Shown here one piece after another: positions 7,927-15,944 of a stretch of DNA of 57,728 bases (position 1 is its first letter; every line of letters starts with the position of its first letter). Position numbers and translations under genes: made by a program. Origin of the DNA: CAZSNT01 sp964607765 (GTDB lineage Bacteria > Verrucomicrobiota > Lentisphaeria > Oligosphaerales > JABHEG01). The stretch covers positions 1 through 57,728 of the forward strand of contig CAZSNT010000045.1 of NCBI GenBank assembly GCA_964607765.1, read 5' to 3'. The notes below the pieces were generated by a model. The model saw only the letters and a program-made list of their open reading frames with translations, had not been told where the DNA came from and did no database searches.

Positions 7927-9522
7927 ATGCGGAGATGTGACACAACGCAACGGTTTCGCCTGGCGTGCTGTATCGCCACCCTCGGCTTTGGTACGGCCGC
8001 GCCCGCGGCGGTCATCGTGAGCCGCGACCTTCCCGATGGGGGCGTGTTCCCGGACAGCGAGTTCACGTTCACGGTGCACATTGCCCTCACATCCCCGGCG
8101 CCGGCCGGGCTCATTCTCACCGAGTCACCACCGTCCGGATGGACAGTCAGCGACGCAACCTGGACACCGGGGGACGCTCGCGCCACACCCGTGTCAATGC
8201 CGCCCGTGCTGCTCGCCGGGCAGTACAAGTGGCTCTTCGACCCGCTCGGGCAGCCCGCAGCGGACGGCACACTGACCATCACGGCTCGCACACCTGCGGG
8301 GGAAGCACAGGAGGGTATCGCGTTCGCCGGCGCTGTTAAGTGGACAGACGCCGCCAGCGATTCCGAGCAGTCTGTCGGCGGCGACACCACCGTCACGGTC
8401 CTCGACGATCCGGTCAGCGCTTGGGTTGCCTGGGTCAATCCGACCACAGTGCGCGTCGCTTACGAACGAAACGTAGTCGGCGGGGCGAACACGGACAACT
8501 ACGCGTTCGCCCCGGCGTTGACAGTGACGGGCGTGCAATTCACGGACGGCGTTTACGAGCTCACGACCGAAGAACAGACACCGGGGCAGAGCACCTCGCT
8601 GACCATCCTGAACGTGACGGACGGCATCGGCAACATCGTGAGCAACCCGCCTACTCTCGATCTCTTCACACTCGCCCTGTCAGCGCCCTCGAATGCGCTT
8701 CTCAGCTTCGGCCACGCCCCGGACGCAAGCAGCGAGTACGACCCCGGTGTGGACACGCTGGCTGCTGAGCCCGGCAACGACGACGACCCAACGGCACACT
8801 TCCGCTGCGCATCGGGGGAGCTGCTCAGCGACGACCTTCGGGCACCGGCCGGCACAACGCGCTGGCGATTGGTCGTCGATCCCGGGGCAGGTCGGGCGGA
8901 TGTCGAGCTTTCCTGGGCGCTCCCGGTAACCGGGGCGGCCAGGGCCATCCTGCTGCAGAGGATCGACCCCGACACGGAGATGCCGCTGGCAGCGCCCGTT
9001 GATATGACCGCGAGCGCGGCCCTCACCGTTGCCGAGTACAGCGAATTCGAGATAGCCTACGCGCTGCTGTCACAGGCCACGCTCCACGTCAGCGCCGGCT
9101 GGAATCTCATCGGGTCGCCCGTCATGACTTCGCAAACGGTGGCCGACGTCCTCGCCGACAGCCAGGGACGATCCCTCTACACAGCGCCGGTCTGGGCGCA
9201 AAGCGGGGGAAGTTACACGGGTTGGGCGGACGATGCGCCGTTCCTGCCCGAGTACGGCTGCTGGGTCTACGCCGCCCAAGCCGACGAGACGCGGACAGTC
9301 GAAGGCATCGTTGCGGATGGGCTCGTGCGTCTGTTGCAGGGCTGGAATCTGGTCAGTCCGCCGACAGACTGCAACGTACCCGCAGACGGGAGTATTACGC
9401 TGCCCATATGGCGATGGGACACCGCACAGAGCCTGTATGCGCCGGTAGCCGACGGCGAACTGCTGCGTGCAGGAACGGCCTACTGGATCCGCACCACAGC
9501 GCCCTGCACCGTCGAATTCTGA
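7927..9522 (+). CDS. Secreted beta-domain protein with C-terminal GWNL repeats
   Basis: This 531-residue exported protein has a signal peptide of about 26 residues ending in TAAPAA. Ig-like or other beta-sandwich regions (about 30-270) contain TVTVLDDPV-type strands. The C-terminal part repeats a SAGWNLIGSPV / LQGWNLVSPPTDC module (about 385-395 and 474-484) and ends in AYWIRTTAPCTVEF. Such GWNL...YW modules recur at the ends of secreted proteins of this type of bacterium, in my recollection. It follows the FG-GAP gene by 50 bases on the same strand, so co-expression and a shared surface role are likely. I do not recognise a catalytic site, so an adhesive or structural function is inferred. 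Confidence 0.65.
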   Translation: MRRCDTTQRFRLACCIATLGFGTAAPAAVIVSRDLPDGGVFPDSEFTFTVHIALTSPAPAGLILTESPPSGWTVSDATWTPGDARATPVSMPPVLLAGQYKWLFDPLGQPAADGTLTITARTPAGEAQEGIAFAGAVKWTDAASDSEQSVGGDTTVTVLDDPVSAWVAWVNPTTVRVAYERNVVGGANTDNYAFAPALTVTGVQFTDGVYELTTEEQTPGQSTSLTILNVTDGIGNIVSNPPTLDLFTLALSAPSNALLSFGHAPDASSEYDPGVDTLAAEPGNDDDPTAHFRCASGELLSDDLRAPAGTTRWRLVVDPGAGRADVELSWALPVTGAARAILLQRIDPDTEMPLAAPVDMTASAALTVAEYSEFEIAYALLSQATLHVSAGWNLIGSPVMTSQTVADVLADSQGRSLYTAPVWAQSGGSYTGWADDAPFLPEYGCWVYAAQADETRTVEGIVADGLVRLLQGWNLVSPPTDCNVPADGSITLPIWRWDTAQSLYAPVADGELLRAGTAYWIRTTAPCTVEF

Positions 9523-9525
9523 CGA

Positions 9526-10938
9526 CTACGCGTGCAGGTACACGTCCCAGCCCAGGTAGTTCGACAACGCATCGTACACGCCGCCGGCCACTTCCGAGGG
9601 GTTCACCGCTACATGATGCTCGAATCCGTTCGCGCAGATGTAACCGAGAAGCTCCTGCAGGTCCGGGATATCAGCCACGCCGAACCCGCCGAATGTCGTC
9701 AGGGGTTCGTCCAGAATCTCGCCTTCGCCCACGTAGGCGCGAACCACTCCGTTGAGGTCGTCGGTGGACACGCGGCAATACGTGAAAGGTCCGGCAGCGA
9801 TACGGCCGACGCATGTGCCGTACGTGTTCTCTTTGCCCACGGCACCCGCGATGATCGCCTGGTAGTCCATGTTCATGTTCGCGAAAATGGACTTCGGCAG
9901 ATTCGAGCAGTGGAACAGAACACACTTGTCCGGATCTTCGCCGTAGTTGTTGTTCCAATCAAGAAGGGCCGACGGCTTACCACTGGCCAGCCGCATTGCG
10001 AGCATGCCGACCGCGCCCGTGATGTCCACCTCGCAAGCACTGGGAAGAAGCGAGTCGCTGAGCATGCTCATGACCGTACAGGGAACCACGCCGAAGAACT
10101 CCTCGATAGCCGTCCAGCACTGCACCGCGGTGGCCACGAGCTCGCGCTCGGTGATCCACTCGTCGACCGCTGCACCGAACTTGGCCATCTTCGCCAGGGC
10201 TTCCTCGGGCACTCCCGCGGTCGGGATGTAGCTCTTGATGGCGTCCAGCTTCGCGGCGGCCGGGCCGTCCGTCACCGACATCTTCTCGACGCGCCCCATC
10301 AGGTCGAACAGGTCGATCGTCTCCACCGAGATGCCGCTGGCCTCCAGCAGCTTCTCGCTGTATCGCACCGTGTTGAAAGCCGCCGGACGCGCGCCGATCG
10401 CACCCAGCCGCGCGCCCTGCAGGCCGCGTACCACGCGACAGCAGGCCACAAAGTCGTGCAGATCCTCCCGGAAAGCGTCCGATGTCGGATCAACGGTGTG
10501 CAGTTCGGTGAGTGAGTAGCCGATGCCGTACTGCAGCAGATTGTTGCACACCGACATCTTGCCGCAGAAGCTGTCGCGCCGGTCCTCTACCGTCATCTTG
10601 GTCGGATCGTCCGGGAACGCGTGAACCAATACGGGCACATCGAGAGCAGCCAGTTTCAGCGTGTCGGCCACGCCGCGCTCGTCACCGAAGTTTGGCAGCG
10701 TCACCAGCACGCCGTCGATCCTGTCCGCATTCGCCTTGAACAGCGCGGCGCACTTCTTCGCATCCTCCCACGTCTCAACCGACCCGAACGTCGTGTCCTC
10801 GGGCGTCAGCGCAACCACATCCACACCCTCGTTGGCCAGCACGTTCAGCACGGTCTCCCGGCCTTCCCTGCACAGGTGGTCCGGGAAAAACCCCCTGTTG
10901 CCCACTACCAGTCCCAGAGTCGTCTTGCTATCCGACAT
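9526..10938 (-). CDS. L-fucose/L-arabinose isomerase family protein
   Basis: This 470-residue cytosolic protein matches the fold of the fucose/arabinose isomerase family: an N-terminal Rossmann-like part (VTLPNFGDERGV, LDVPVLVHAFPDD) and a C-terminal metal-binding part. Candidate metal ligands are the Glu of ACEVDITG, the Asp of LLDWNNNYG and the His of FEHHVAV. Such enzymes interconvert aldoses and ketoses using Mn2+. The actual sugar cannot be told from sequence, and some family members are uncharacterised paralogues. The start is the ATG at 10938, preceded by GGAAGGAGA; the longer in-frame extension has no ribosome binding site. It is divergent from nagB and convergent, with a 3-base gap, to the secreted protein. 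Confidence 0.75.
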   Translation of the reverse strand: MSDSKTTLGLVVGNRGFFPDHLCREGRETVLNVLANEGVDVVALTPEDTTFGSVETWEDAKKCAALFKANADRIDGVLVTLPNFGDERGVADTLKLAALDVPVLVHAFPDDPTKMTVEDRRDSFCGKMSVCNNLLQYGIGYSLTELHTVDPTSDAFREDLHDFVACCRVVRGLQGARLGAIGARPAAFNTVRYSEKLLEASGISVETIDLFDLMGRVEKMSVTDGPAAAKLDAIKSYIPTAGVPEEALAKMAKFGAAVDEWITERELVATAVQCWTAIEEFFGVVPCTVMSMLSDSLLPSACEVDITGAVGMLAMRLASGKPSALLDWNNNYGEDPDKCVLFHCSNLPKSIFANMNMDYQAIIAGAVGKENTYGTCVGRIAAGPFTYCRVSTDDLNGVVRAYVGEGEILDEPLTTFGGFGVADIPDLQELLGYICANGFEHHVAVNPSEVAGGVYDALSNYLGWDVYLHA

Positions 10939-11099
10939 ATCCGTATCTCCTTCCAGTTTGATCATGATCCTCGCCAGCGATTGAAAATACGGGCCTGACC
11001 GCACCGTTTCAACACCGAACAGCGAACCTGCAGATGAGCCCCCGCTTGCGTTGGCGTTATCGCGGACTAGCTTCCCATGAAACAGGAGCATGCAGCACT
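10939..11099. other. Divergent promoter region, isomerase-like gene and nagB
   Basis: These 161 bases lie between two start codons pointing apart and must hold both promoters. GTTTCAACACCGAACAGCGAA (one base of context trimmed here; located near 11007-11027) weakly resembles the AACACTG heptads seen elsewhere. No clear -35/-10 pair or operator is visible. Confidence 0.3.
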
Positions 11100-11924
11100 A
11101 TGGAAGTAATCATCCGTCCGGACGCCAACGCGGCAGCCAACCTGGCAGCGCACGTCATCGCACACGCCCTGCGTGAGAAGCCGTCCCTTGTGCTGGGCTT
11201 GGCGACCGGCGGCACCATGGAGAGCGTGTACCGCGGCCTCGCCGAGATGCATCAGAGCGAGAGCCTGGACTTCTCCCTGTGCCGCACATTCAACCTGGAC
11301 GAGTACGTGGATGTCGCTCCCGACGATCCCCACTCCTATCGCTACTACATGAACAAACACCTGTTCAGCCACACCAACATCGATCTGCGCAACACGCACC
11401 TGCTCGACGGCATGTCTGAGGACCACAAGGCGGAATGCGAACGCTACGAGGCGACCATTGCCGAGTGCGGCGGCATCGATCTCCAGCTCCTGGGCATAGG
11501 ACAGGACGGGCACATCGGGTTCAACGAGCCCCTCTCAGCCCTCTTCTCCCGAACCCGGGACAAGGCGCTGACCCCCGCCACGATTGCTCAGAACACCCCT
11601 TACTTCGGCAACGATCCGGCGCGAGTGCCGCGGCGCGCCCTGACCATGGGAGTCGGCACGATCCTGGAGTGCAAGCGCTGCCTCGTGCTGGTCACAGGTG
11701 AGCACAAAGCCGACATCGTGGCCAAAGCTGTCGAAGGGCCCGCCACTGCCATGATCACCGCTACCGCCATGCAGTTCCACCCCCGCTGCACAGTGATCAT
11801 TGACGAAGCGGCGGCCGCCTGCCTGGAAGGTCAGGAGTACTACCGCTGGATCTACGAGAACGAACCGGAATGGCAGACATTTCGGAGTGCGGTCACAGGT
11901 GTTTCAGCGCCTGCGCATTCTTGA
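11100..11924 (+). CDS. nagB: Glucosamine-6-phosphate deaminase
   Basis: NagB converts glucosamine 6-phosphate to fructose 6-phosphate plus ammonia, feeding amino sugars into glycolysis. The 274-residue protein has the family landmarks in order: the phosphate loop LGLATGGTMESVY (about 35), the catalytic FNLDEYVDV (about 65), an SYRYYMNKHLF region (about 80) and GIGQDGHIGFNEP (about 133). The usual length is about 260-270 residues. The start is the ATG at 11100, with CAGGAG about 10 bases upstream; upstream in-frame codons lack a ribosome binding site. The gene is divergent from the isomerase-like gene, which suggests shared carbohydrate control. Its last 32 bases overlap the convergent ferritin-like gene. 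Confidence 0.9.
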   Translation: MEVIIRPDANAAANLAAHVIAHALREKPSLVLGLATGGTMESVYRGLAEMHQSESLDFSLCRTFNLDEYVDVAPDDPHSYRYYMNKHLFSHTNIDLRNTHLLDGMSEDHKAECERYEATIAECGGIDLQLLGIGQDGHIGFNEPLSALFSRTRDKALTPATIAQNTPYFGNDPARVPRRALTMGVGTILECKRCLVLVTGEHKADIVAKAVEGPATAMITATAMQFHPRCTVIIDEAAAACLEGQEYYRWIYENEPEWQTFRSAVTGVSAPAHS

Positions 11925-12351
11925 ACAGCTCGGCCTTCTCCTGTCGCTCCTCGTTGAAGAGCTCACGGAAGGCGTCTGCCACTTCCCTGCTCATGGCGCA
12001 GTCCATGGCCTGTTCGTAGAATGTCACCAGGCAATCGTCGAGGCGCATGGCCGCGGCAACGATGTCGTCAATCGACATTTCCGGATGGATTCTCACGCTG
12101 GCCAGCGCTTCGTGCAGGTGATCCTCGGGCGTGTACTGGAACCAAGTCTCCAGGATCTTGGTGGAGCCTTTCCTGCAGTACGCCCAAAGGCTGTCGGCAA
12201 ACCGGTCCTCGTGCTGGGTCAGATAGTCCAGCAGCATCCGGGGCCGCGGCCTGTTGACGATCTGGGCCATTTTGCCGTAGAACTCGCTCAGACGCCGATG
12301 CGTCTGTTCGGCCCGTTCGAGTAGGTCATGTCCTTGCAGGTAGCTGCTCAT
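11893..12351 (-). CDS. Ferritin-like four-helix protein of unknown function
   Basis: This 152-residue protein is predicted to be nearly all helical. Carboxylate/His patterns typical of ferritin-like bundles appear as RAEQTHRRLSEFY (about 14), LLDYLTQHEDRFADSL (about 40), a DDCLVTFYEQAMD helix (about 103) and FNEERQEKAELF (about 133). This spacing suggests four helices that could hold a di-iron site, as in rubrerythrin-related proteins, but ligand assignment by eye is tentative. GGGGGA before the ATG at 12351 supports the start. It overlaps the tail of nagB by 32 bases in the opposite direction. The role could be oxidative-stress or iron related, or purely structural. Confidence 0.55.
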   Translation of the reverse strand: MSSYLQGHDLLERAEQTHRRLSEFYGKMAQIVNRPRPRMLLDYLTQHEDRFADSLWAYCRKGSTKILETWFQYTPEDHLHEALASVRIHPEMSIDDIVAAAMRLDDCLVTFYEQAMDCAMSREVADAFRELFNEERQEKAELFKNAQALKHL

Positions 12352-12374
12352 CTCACCAATCCCCCGGTAGCGGT

Positions 12375-12403
12375 CCCCGTCCGATCAGCCGCACTGGACG
12401 GGG
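12375..12403. other. GC-rich hairpin between the ferritin-like and alcohol dehydrogenase genes
   Basis: CCCCGTCC (12375-12382) and GGACGGGG (12396-12403) are a perfect 8-bp inverted repeat with a 13-base loop. It lies between the minus-strand dehydrogenase, which ends at 12492, and the minus-strand ferritin-like start at 12351. No U-tract follows on either strand, so it is not a canonical intrinsic terminator. It could still mark the end of the dehydrogenase transcript. Confidence 0.35.
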
Positions 12404-12491
12404 GCGATCGAGCCACAGCTCCGAGGCAGGAAAAACACCGTGATCACCGCACCCCGGACTACAGGAAGCATACGTGCAGGAACGCCGGGAT

Positions 12492-13484
12492 TCAAGTGGT
12501 CAGCAGGACCTTGGCAGTACGGAGCGCGGCGAACTCCCGATAGGCTTCGGCGGCGTCAGCCAGCGGGAAGCGATGCGATATCAGGTCCCCCACAGGCAGT
12601 CCGTCGCGGACCAGCTGCAGCATGTCGCCGTACTCGCCGAAATGGTAGAACCACGCCCCCACAGCCGTGATGTCGCGGCGGATGAAGTCCTGGCTCGGCG
12701 ACAGCTCGACCGCCGGTTGCTCGCCGTCGAACACAACCGTGCCGCCTTTGCGCACCGCCTTGAAGCACTGTCGAGCCGTCTCGGGGCGTCCGGCCGCCTC
12801 GATCGCCGCATCCACACCCGCCCCGTCCGTAACATCCAGGATCCGGGCGACGGCATCCCCTGCCGCGGCATCGACCACGTGCGCCGCACCCAGCGCCGCT
12901 GCCCGCTCCAGTCGGTACGCGGACACGTCAACGGCGATCAGCTCACGGCCCAGGAACGACTGCAGCATCACACTGCCCAACCCGATCGGACCAACCCCGA
13001 ACACCGCCACAGTGCAGACGTCCGCCGAACGCAGCTTTGTCCATGTGTGGAACGGCACGCCCAACCCATCGCCTGTGATCAGCACGCCCACATCCCACGG
13101 CACATCGTCCGGCAGCGGATGGCACGCATTGGCCGCGGCAAGGAAGCGCTCGGCGTGCATGCCGCCGTAGAACTTGAAGTGGTTGCACCACGTGTACTGG
13201 CCCTTTGTGCAGAACGCGCACGTGCCGCAACCGGCGATGGCGCTCACACCCACACGCTGCCCCACAGTCAGGGCGGTCACTCCCGGGCCCAACGCCTCGA
13301 CCGTGCCCGCGGCCTCGTGGCCGCTGTTGCCCGACGCCACGCCATCCCCACGGTAGCCGCCCAGCTCACTGCCGCACAGCGCGGACGCGGCCGTGCGGAT
13401 CACCACCTCGCCCGGCCCCGGATCCGGATCCGGAAGCTCCACCACGCGCACCTGCTCATTCCCGTCGAGTTTGACTGCTCTCAT
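12492..13484 (-). CDS. Zinc-dependent medium-chain alcohol/polyol dehydrogenase
   Basis: This 330-residue MDR-family enzyme has the catalytic-zinc ligands in ASALCGSEL (about 38) and NSGHEAAG (about 56), four structural-zinc cysteines in CGTCAFCTKGQYTWC (about 86-100), and the NAD(P)-binding glycine motif VFGVGPIGLG (about 163). The C-terminal half is the usual Rossmann domain. Family members oxidise polyols or secondary alcohols such as sorbitol, threonine or inositols. The start is the ATG at 13484, which overlaps the stop of the upstream oxidoreductase as ATGA, indicating translational coupling. Pairing with a Gfo/Idh/MocA enzyme suggests a sugar or inositol oxidation pathway. Confidence 0.88.
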   Translation of the reverse strand: MRAVKLDGNEQVRVVELPDPDPGPGEVVIRTAASALCGSELGGYRGDGVASGNSGHEAAGTVEALGPGVTALTVGQRVGVSAIAGCGTCAFCTKGQYTWCNHFKFYGGMHAERFLAAANACHPLPDDVPWDVGVLITGDGLGVPFHTWTKLRSADVCTVAVFGVGPIGLGSVMLQSFLGRELIAVDVSAYRLERAAALGAAHVVDAAAGDAVARILDVTDGAGVDAAIEAAGRPETARQCFKAVRKGGTVVFDGEQPAVELSPSQDFIRRDITAVGAWFYHFGEYGDMLQLVRDGLPVGDLISHRFPLADAAEAYREFAALRTAKVLLTT

Positions 13485-14470
13485 GCGATACAGAACTCCT
13501 CCTGCACGCTCACGCTGCGCTGTTCGCGGCTGGCGCGACGCAACGCGGCCTCGAACTGCAGCTCCTGCAGACCGGCCAGCCCGGGAACCGGGGCCGGCGT
13601 GTCGTTGCGGATGCTGTCCAGATACGCTGCCAGCGATTTGTCGAACGACGCAGCGTATTGGTCCCACCGCGACGTCTGGCGCGGCAGCGAGAACGCCTGA
13701 TGCGTGCCGCTCGCATTGTCCAACACTTCCATGTCGCCATCCAGGCCACGGAAGGAGATACGGCCGCCCTCGAAACTGAGAACCAGCTCGAACAATGGAA
13801 ACCGGAAGTCCGTGCCGCACGTGCCGATAATCGTGCCCCCCGCACCGCACTCGGTCACAAATGCCGCGGCGACATCCGGCGCCTTCAGACCCGTGCCGCC
13901 ACGCACGCGCCGCCCGGATACGGAAGCAAGCTCCAACGCCGGGCCGCAGAAGGCGTGCACCAGATCGATGCAGTGGCTCCAGCACGCGTAGTGCACCAGC
14001 CCCATGGCCTGGATCGGCGTCCCGAACCCACGGTCCTCAACGAGCCGGGAGGCGCGCAGCGACTGGTCGAAGAACCGGTAGTTGAAGACCATCGCCGTGG
14101 CTGTCCCCGCAGCGGCAGCGCGCTGCATGATCTCACGGCCCTTGAGAAAATCGTCCTCGCAGACGTGCGCCTGGTCCTGCTGCGCCACCAGCGGCTTCTC
14201 GAAAAAGAGACGTTTCGGGGAGTGCTCGAGAATCGCCAGCGCCGCATCGTACCGGTCCATCTCGCGAGTCAGAACCAACACGGCGTCGGGAGCTGCAGCC
14301 ATCATCTGTTCGATGGTCTCGCAGTATGTCCCACCGAACGCAGCGGCACACTCCCGGGCCTTCGCCGGCGTCCTGTTGGTATACAACAGCTCCACGTCGT
14401 CCTGCTTCGCCAGGTACGGGATGTAGTTCTGCCGCGCCACCTTGCCGGTACCTGCAATGGCGATCTTCAT
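13481..14470 (-). CDS. Gfo/Idh/MocA family oxidoreductase
   Basis: This 329-residue enzyme has an N-terminal NAD(P) Rossmann fold with IAGTGKVARQNYIPYL (about 4-19). The EKPLV motif (about 90), whose Lys is typically catalytic, is followed by a C-terminal alpha/beta domain. A His-Asp pair in the CWSHCIDLVHAF segment (about 168) fits the usual catalytic His region. These enzymes oxidise sugars, inositols or sugar nucleotides. It lies upstream of the zinc dehydrogenase with an ATGA overlap and faces a divergent DUF362 gene across 178 bases. The substrate is not readable from sequence. Confidence 0.85.
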   Translation of the reverse strand: MKIAIAGTGKVARQNYIPYLAKQDDVELLYTNRTPAKARECAAAFGGTYCETIEQMMAAAPDAVLVLTREMDRYDAALAILEHSPKRLFFEKPLVAQQDQAHVCEDDFLKGREIMQRAAAAGTATAMVFNYRFFDQSLRASRLVEDRGFGTPIQAMGLVHYACWSHCIDLVHAFCGPALELASVSGRRVRGGTGLKAPDVAAAFVTECGAGGTIIGTCGTDFRFPLFELVLSFEGGRISFRGLDGDMEVLDNASGTHQAFSLPRQTSRWDQYAASFDKSLAAYLDSIRNDTPAPVPGLAGLQELQFEAALRRASREQRSVSVQEEFCIA

Positions 14471-14492
14471 CCGTGTCTCTCCACGCCCGAGG

Positions 14493-14506
14493 GTTCAGTG
14501 TTCAGG
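14493..14506 (-). repeat. AACACTG-type heptads upstream of the Gfo/Idh gene
   Basis: On the plus strand GTTCAGT (14493-14499) is followed by GTTCAGG (14500-14506). Read on the minus strand, toward the start codon at 14470, this is CCTGAACACTGAAC, the same unit as the array at 7897-7924. Both lie in the leader of a gene in the same relative orientation. Confidence 0.4.
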
Positions 14507-14607
14507 TGTCGCTAACATATGGATGGTGTGAACCGCATGCCACAGCCCGCCGGAGAAAGACAGCCCGCAACCGCTTGAGAGCGCGGCACCCGAATGGTAC
14601 CGTTCCA

Positions 14608-14649
14608 GTCACGTGTCACGAATCAACTATCACGAATCACGAGTCACCA
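14608..14649 (+). repeat. Six phased RTCACGN heptads ending on a start codon
   Basis: Six consecutive 7-base units are in perfect phase: GTCACGT, GTCACGA, ATCAACT, ATCACGA, ATCACGA, GTCACCA. The last base is the A of the DUF362 start codon at 14649, so the array occupies the place where a ribosome binding site would be. Similar arrays occur at 31093-31141 (complementary orientation) and 46040-46083. Confidence 0.75.
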
Positions 14650-15908
14650 TGCCGGAACGAAGCAAAGTCGCGTTGGCCCAGGTTGCGTCCTATGATGCAG
14701 ACGCGATCGCGGGGGCGATGCACGCATGCCTGGAACCGTTCGGCGGCATGTCGCAATTCGTCAAGCCCGGCCAGCGAGTCCTGCTCAAACCGAACCTGCT
14801 CGGCCCGTTCCCGCCCGAGCGCGCCGTCACCACGCATCCGGCTGTGCTGGAAGCTGCCATCGCCCTGGTGCAGGCGGCGGGGGGACAGGCCGTGGTTGGC
14901 GACAGCCCCGGGTTCGGCACGCTGCGTTCCGCTGCGGCCAAAGCCGGGCTGCTCGCGGTGATCGAAGCCACGGGTGCGGAGCTTGCCGACTTCGACACGC
15001 CCTGCGAATTCGAGTGTGCCGAGAACACGGTGGGCCGGCGCCTGACGCTTGCCAAGGCGGTCCGAGACGCAGACGTCATCATCACGCTGCCGAAGCTCAA
15101 GACGCACGTGCAGATGATCCTCACCGCCGCTGTGAAGAACCAGTACGGGCTCATCCCCGGCATGCTCAAAGGCCAGTGGCACTTCCGCCTGCAGGACCGT
15201 CGCTGGCTGGCCCGTTTGCTGCTCGACATCAACCGCATCGCCCGGCCCGCCCTCGCTATTGTGGATGCGGTCACCGCCATGGAAGGCGAAGGGCCGTCGA
15301 GCGGAACGCCCCGGCAGATCGGCGCTCTGTTGGCCGGCCCCGACCTGGTCGCTGTCGACGTCGTCGCGTGCCGGCTCATCGGGCTCGACCCCGCAGCCGT
15401 GCCGGCGATCACAGCGGCGCGGGAAGCGGGGATGCCCGGCACAGCGATGGACACGATCGAGGTGGTGGGCGACGATTGGCAGACCGTAGCAGTTGCGGAC
15501 TTCGCAAACGTGACCGAGCTGCTGGACGTACTGCGCATCCTCCCCCTGCCCCGCGCCTGGCTGGAGCGTGTGCGTTCGCACTGGACCGCACGGCCGCGGA
15601 TTGACGGCGGGCGCTGCGTCGAGTGCGGGATCTGCCGACGCGGCTGCCCCGTGTCGCCGCCGGCCATCGATCCGGAGCGTGCGCCCCGCGACAGAGTGGA
15701 CGACAGATCCTGCATCCGCTGCTACTGCTGCCACGAGTTCTGCCCCGAGAAGGCCATCTTCCTGCAGCGTTCCTGGCTGAACAGGCTGTTCGCCGGCTGC
15801 GGGCTGCTGAACCGCATCAATGCGGCAGGCGGCGGGCTGGGCGCGATGTTCGGCAGGCGCCGGACGGGCAGAGGCCAAGCGGCCGGGCCTGAGCATCCCC
15901 CCTGCTGA
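14649..15908 (+). CDS. DUF362 protein with two C-terminal 4Fe-4S clusters
   Basis: This 419-residue protein has the DUF362 core (about 1-300), with LLKPNLLGPFPPE (about 46), GDSPGFGT (about 90) and a TLPKLKTH motif (about 150). A ferredoxin-like tail follows: CVECGICRRGCP (about 324) and CIRCYCCHEFCPEKAI (about 358) provide eight Cys for two 4Fe-4S clusters. DUF362 proteins are widespread in anaerobes and often fused to ferredoxin; their reaction is not established, so this would be an electron-transfer or redox role by inference. The start is the ATG at 14649, since the domain begins at once; the heptad array replaces a normal Shine-Dalgarno. Confidence 0.8.
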   Translation: MPERSKVALAQVASYDADAIAGAMHACLEPFGGMSQFVKPGQRVLLKPNLLGPFPPERAVTTHPAVLEAAIALVQAAGGQAVVGDSPGFGTLRSAAAKAGLLAVIEATGAELADFDTPCEFECAENTVGRRLTLAKAVRDADVIITLPKLKTHVQMILTAAVKNQYGLIPGMLKGQWHFRLQDRRWLARLLLDINRIARPALAIVDAVTAMEGEGPSSGTPRQIGALLAGPDLVAVDVVACRLIGLDPAAVPAITAAREAGMPGTAMDTIEVVGDDWQTVAVADFANVTELLDVLRILPLPRAWLERVRSHWTARPRIDGGRCVECGICRRGCPVSPPAIDPERAPRDRVDDRSCIRCYCCHEFCPEKAIFLQRSWLNRLFAGCGLLNRINAAGGGLGAMFGRRRTGRGQAAGPEHPPC

Positions 15909-15944
15909 GGGGCGTGGGGGAGCGGCAAGGTCCGAAATCAGGGA

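Noticed and set aside
12375..12403. GC hairpin as an intrinsic terminator
   Set aside because: No U-tract on either strand; kept only as a hairpin.
12474..13700. Plus-strand frame opposite the Zn dehydrogenase
   Set aside because: The dehydrogenase motifs are all on the minus strand and couple by ATGA to its neighbour.
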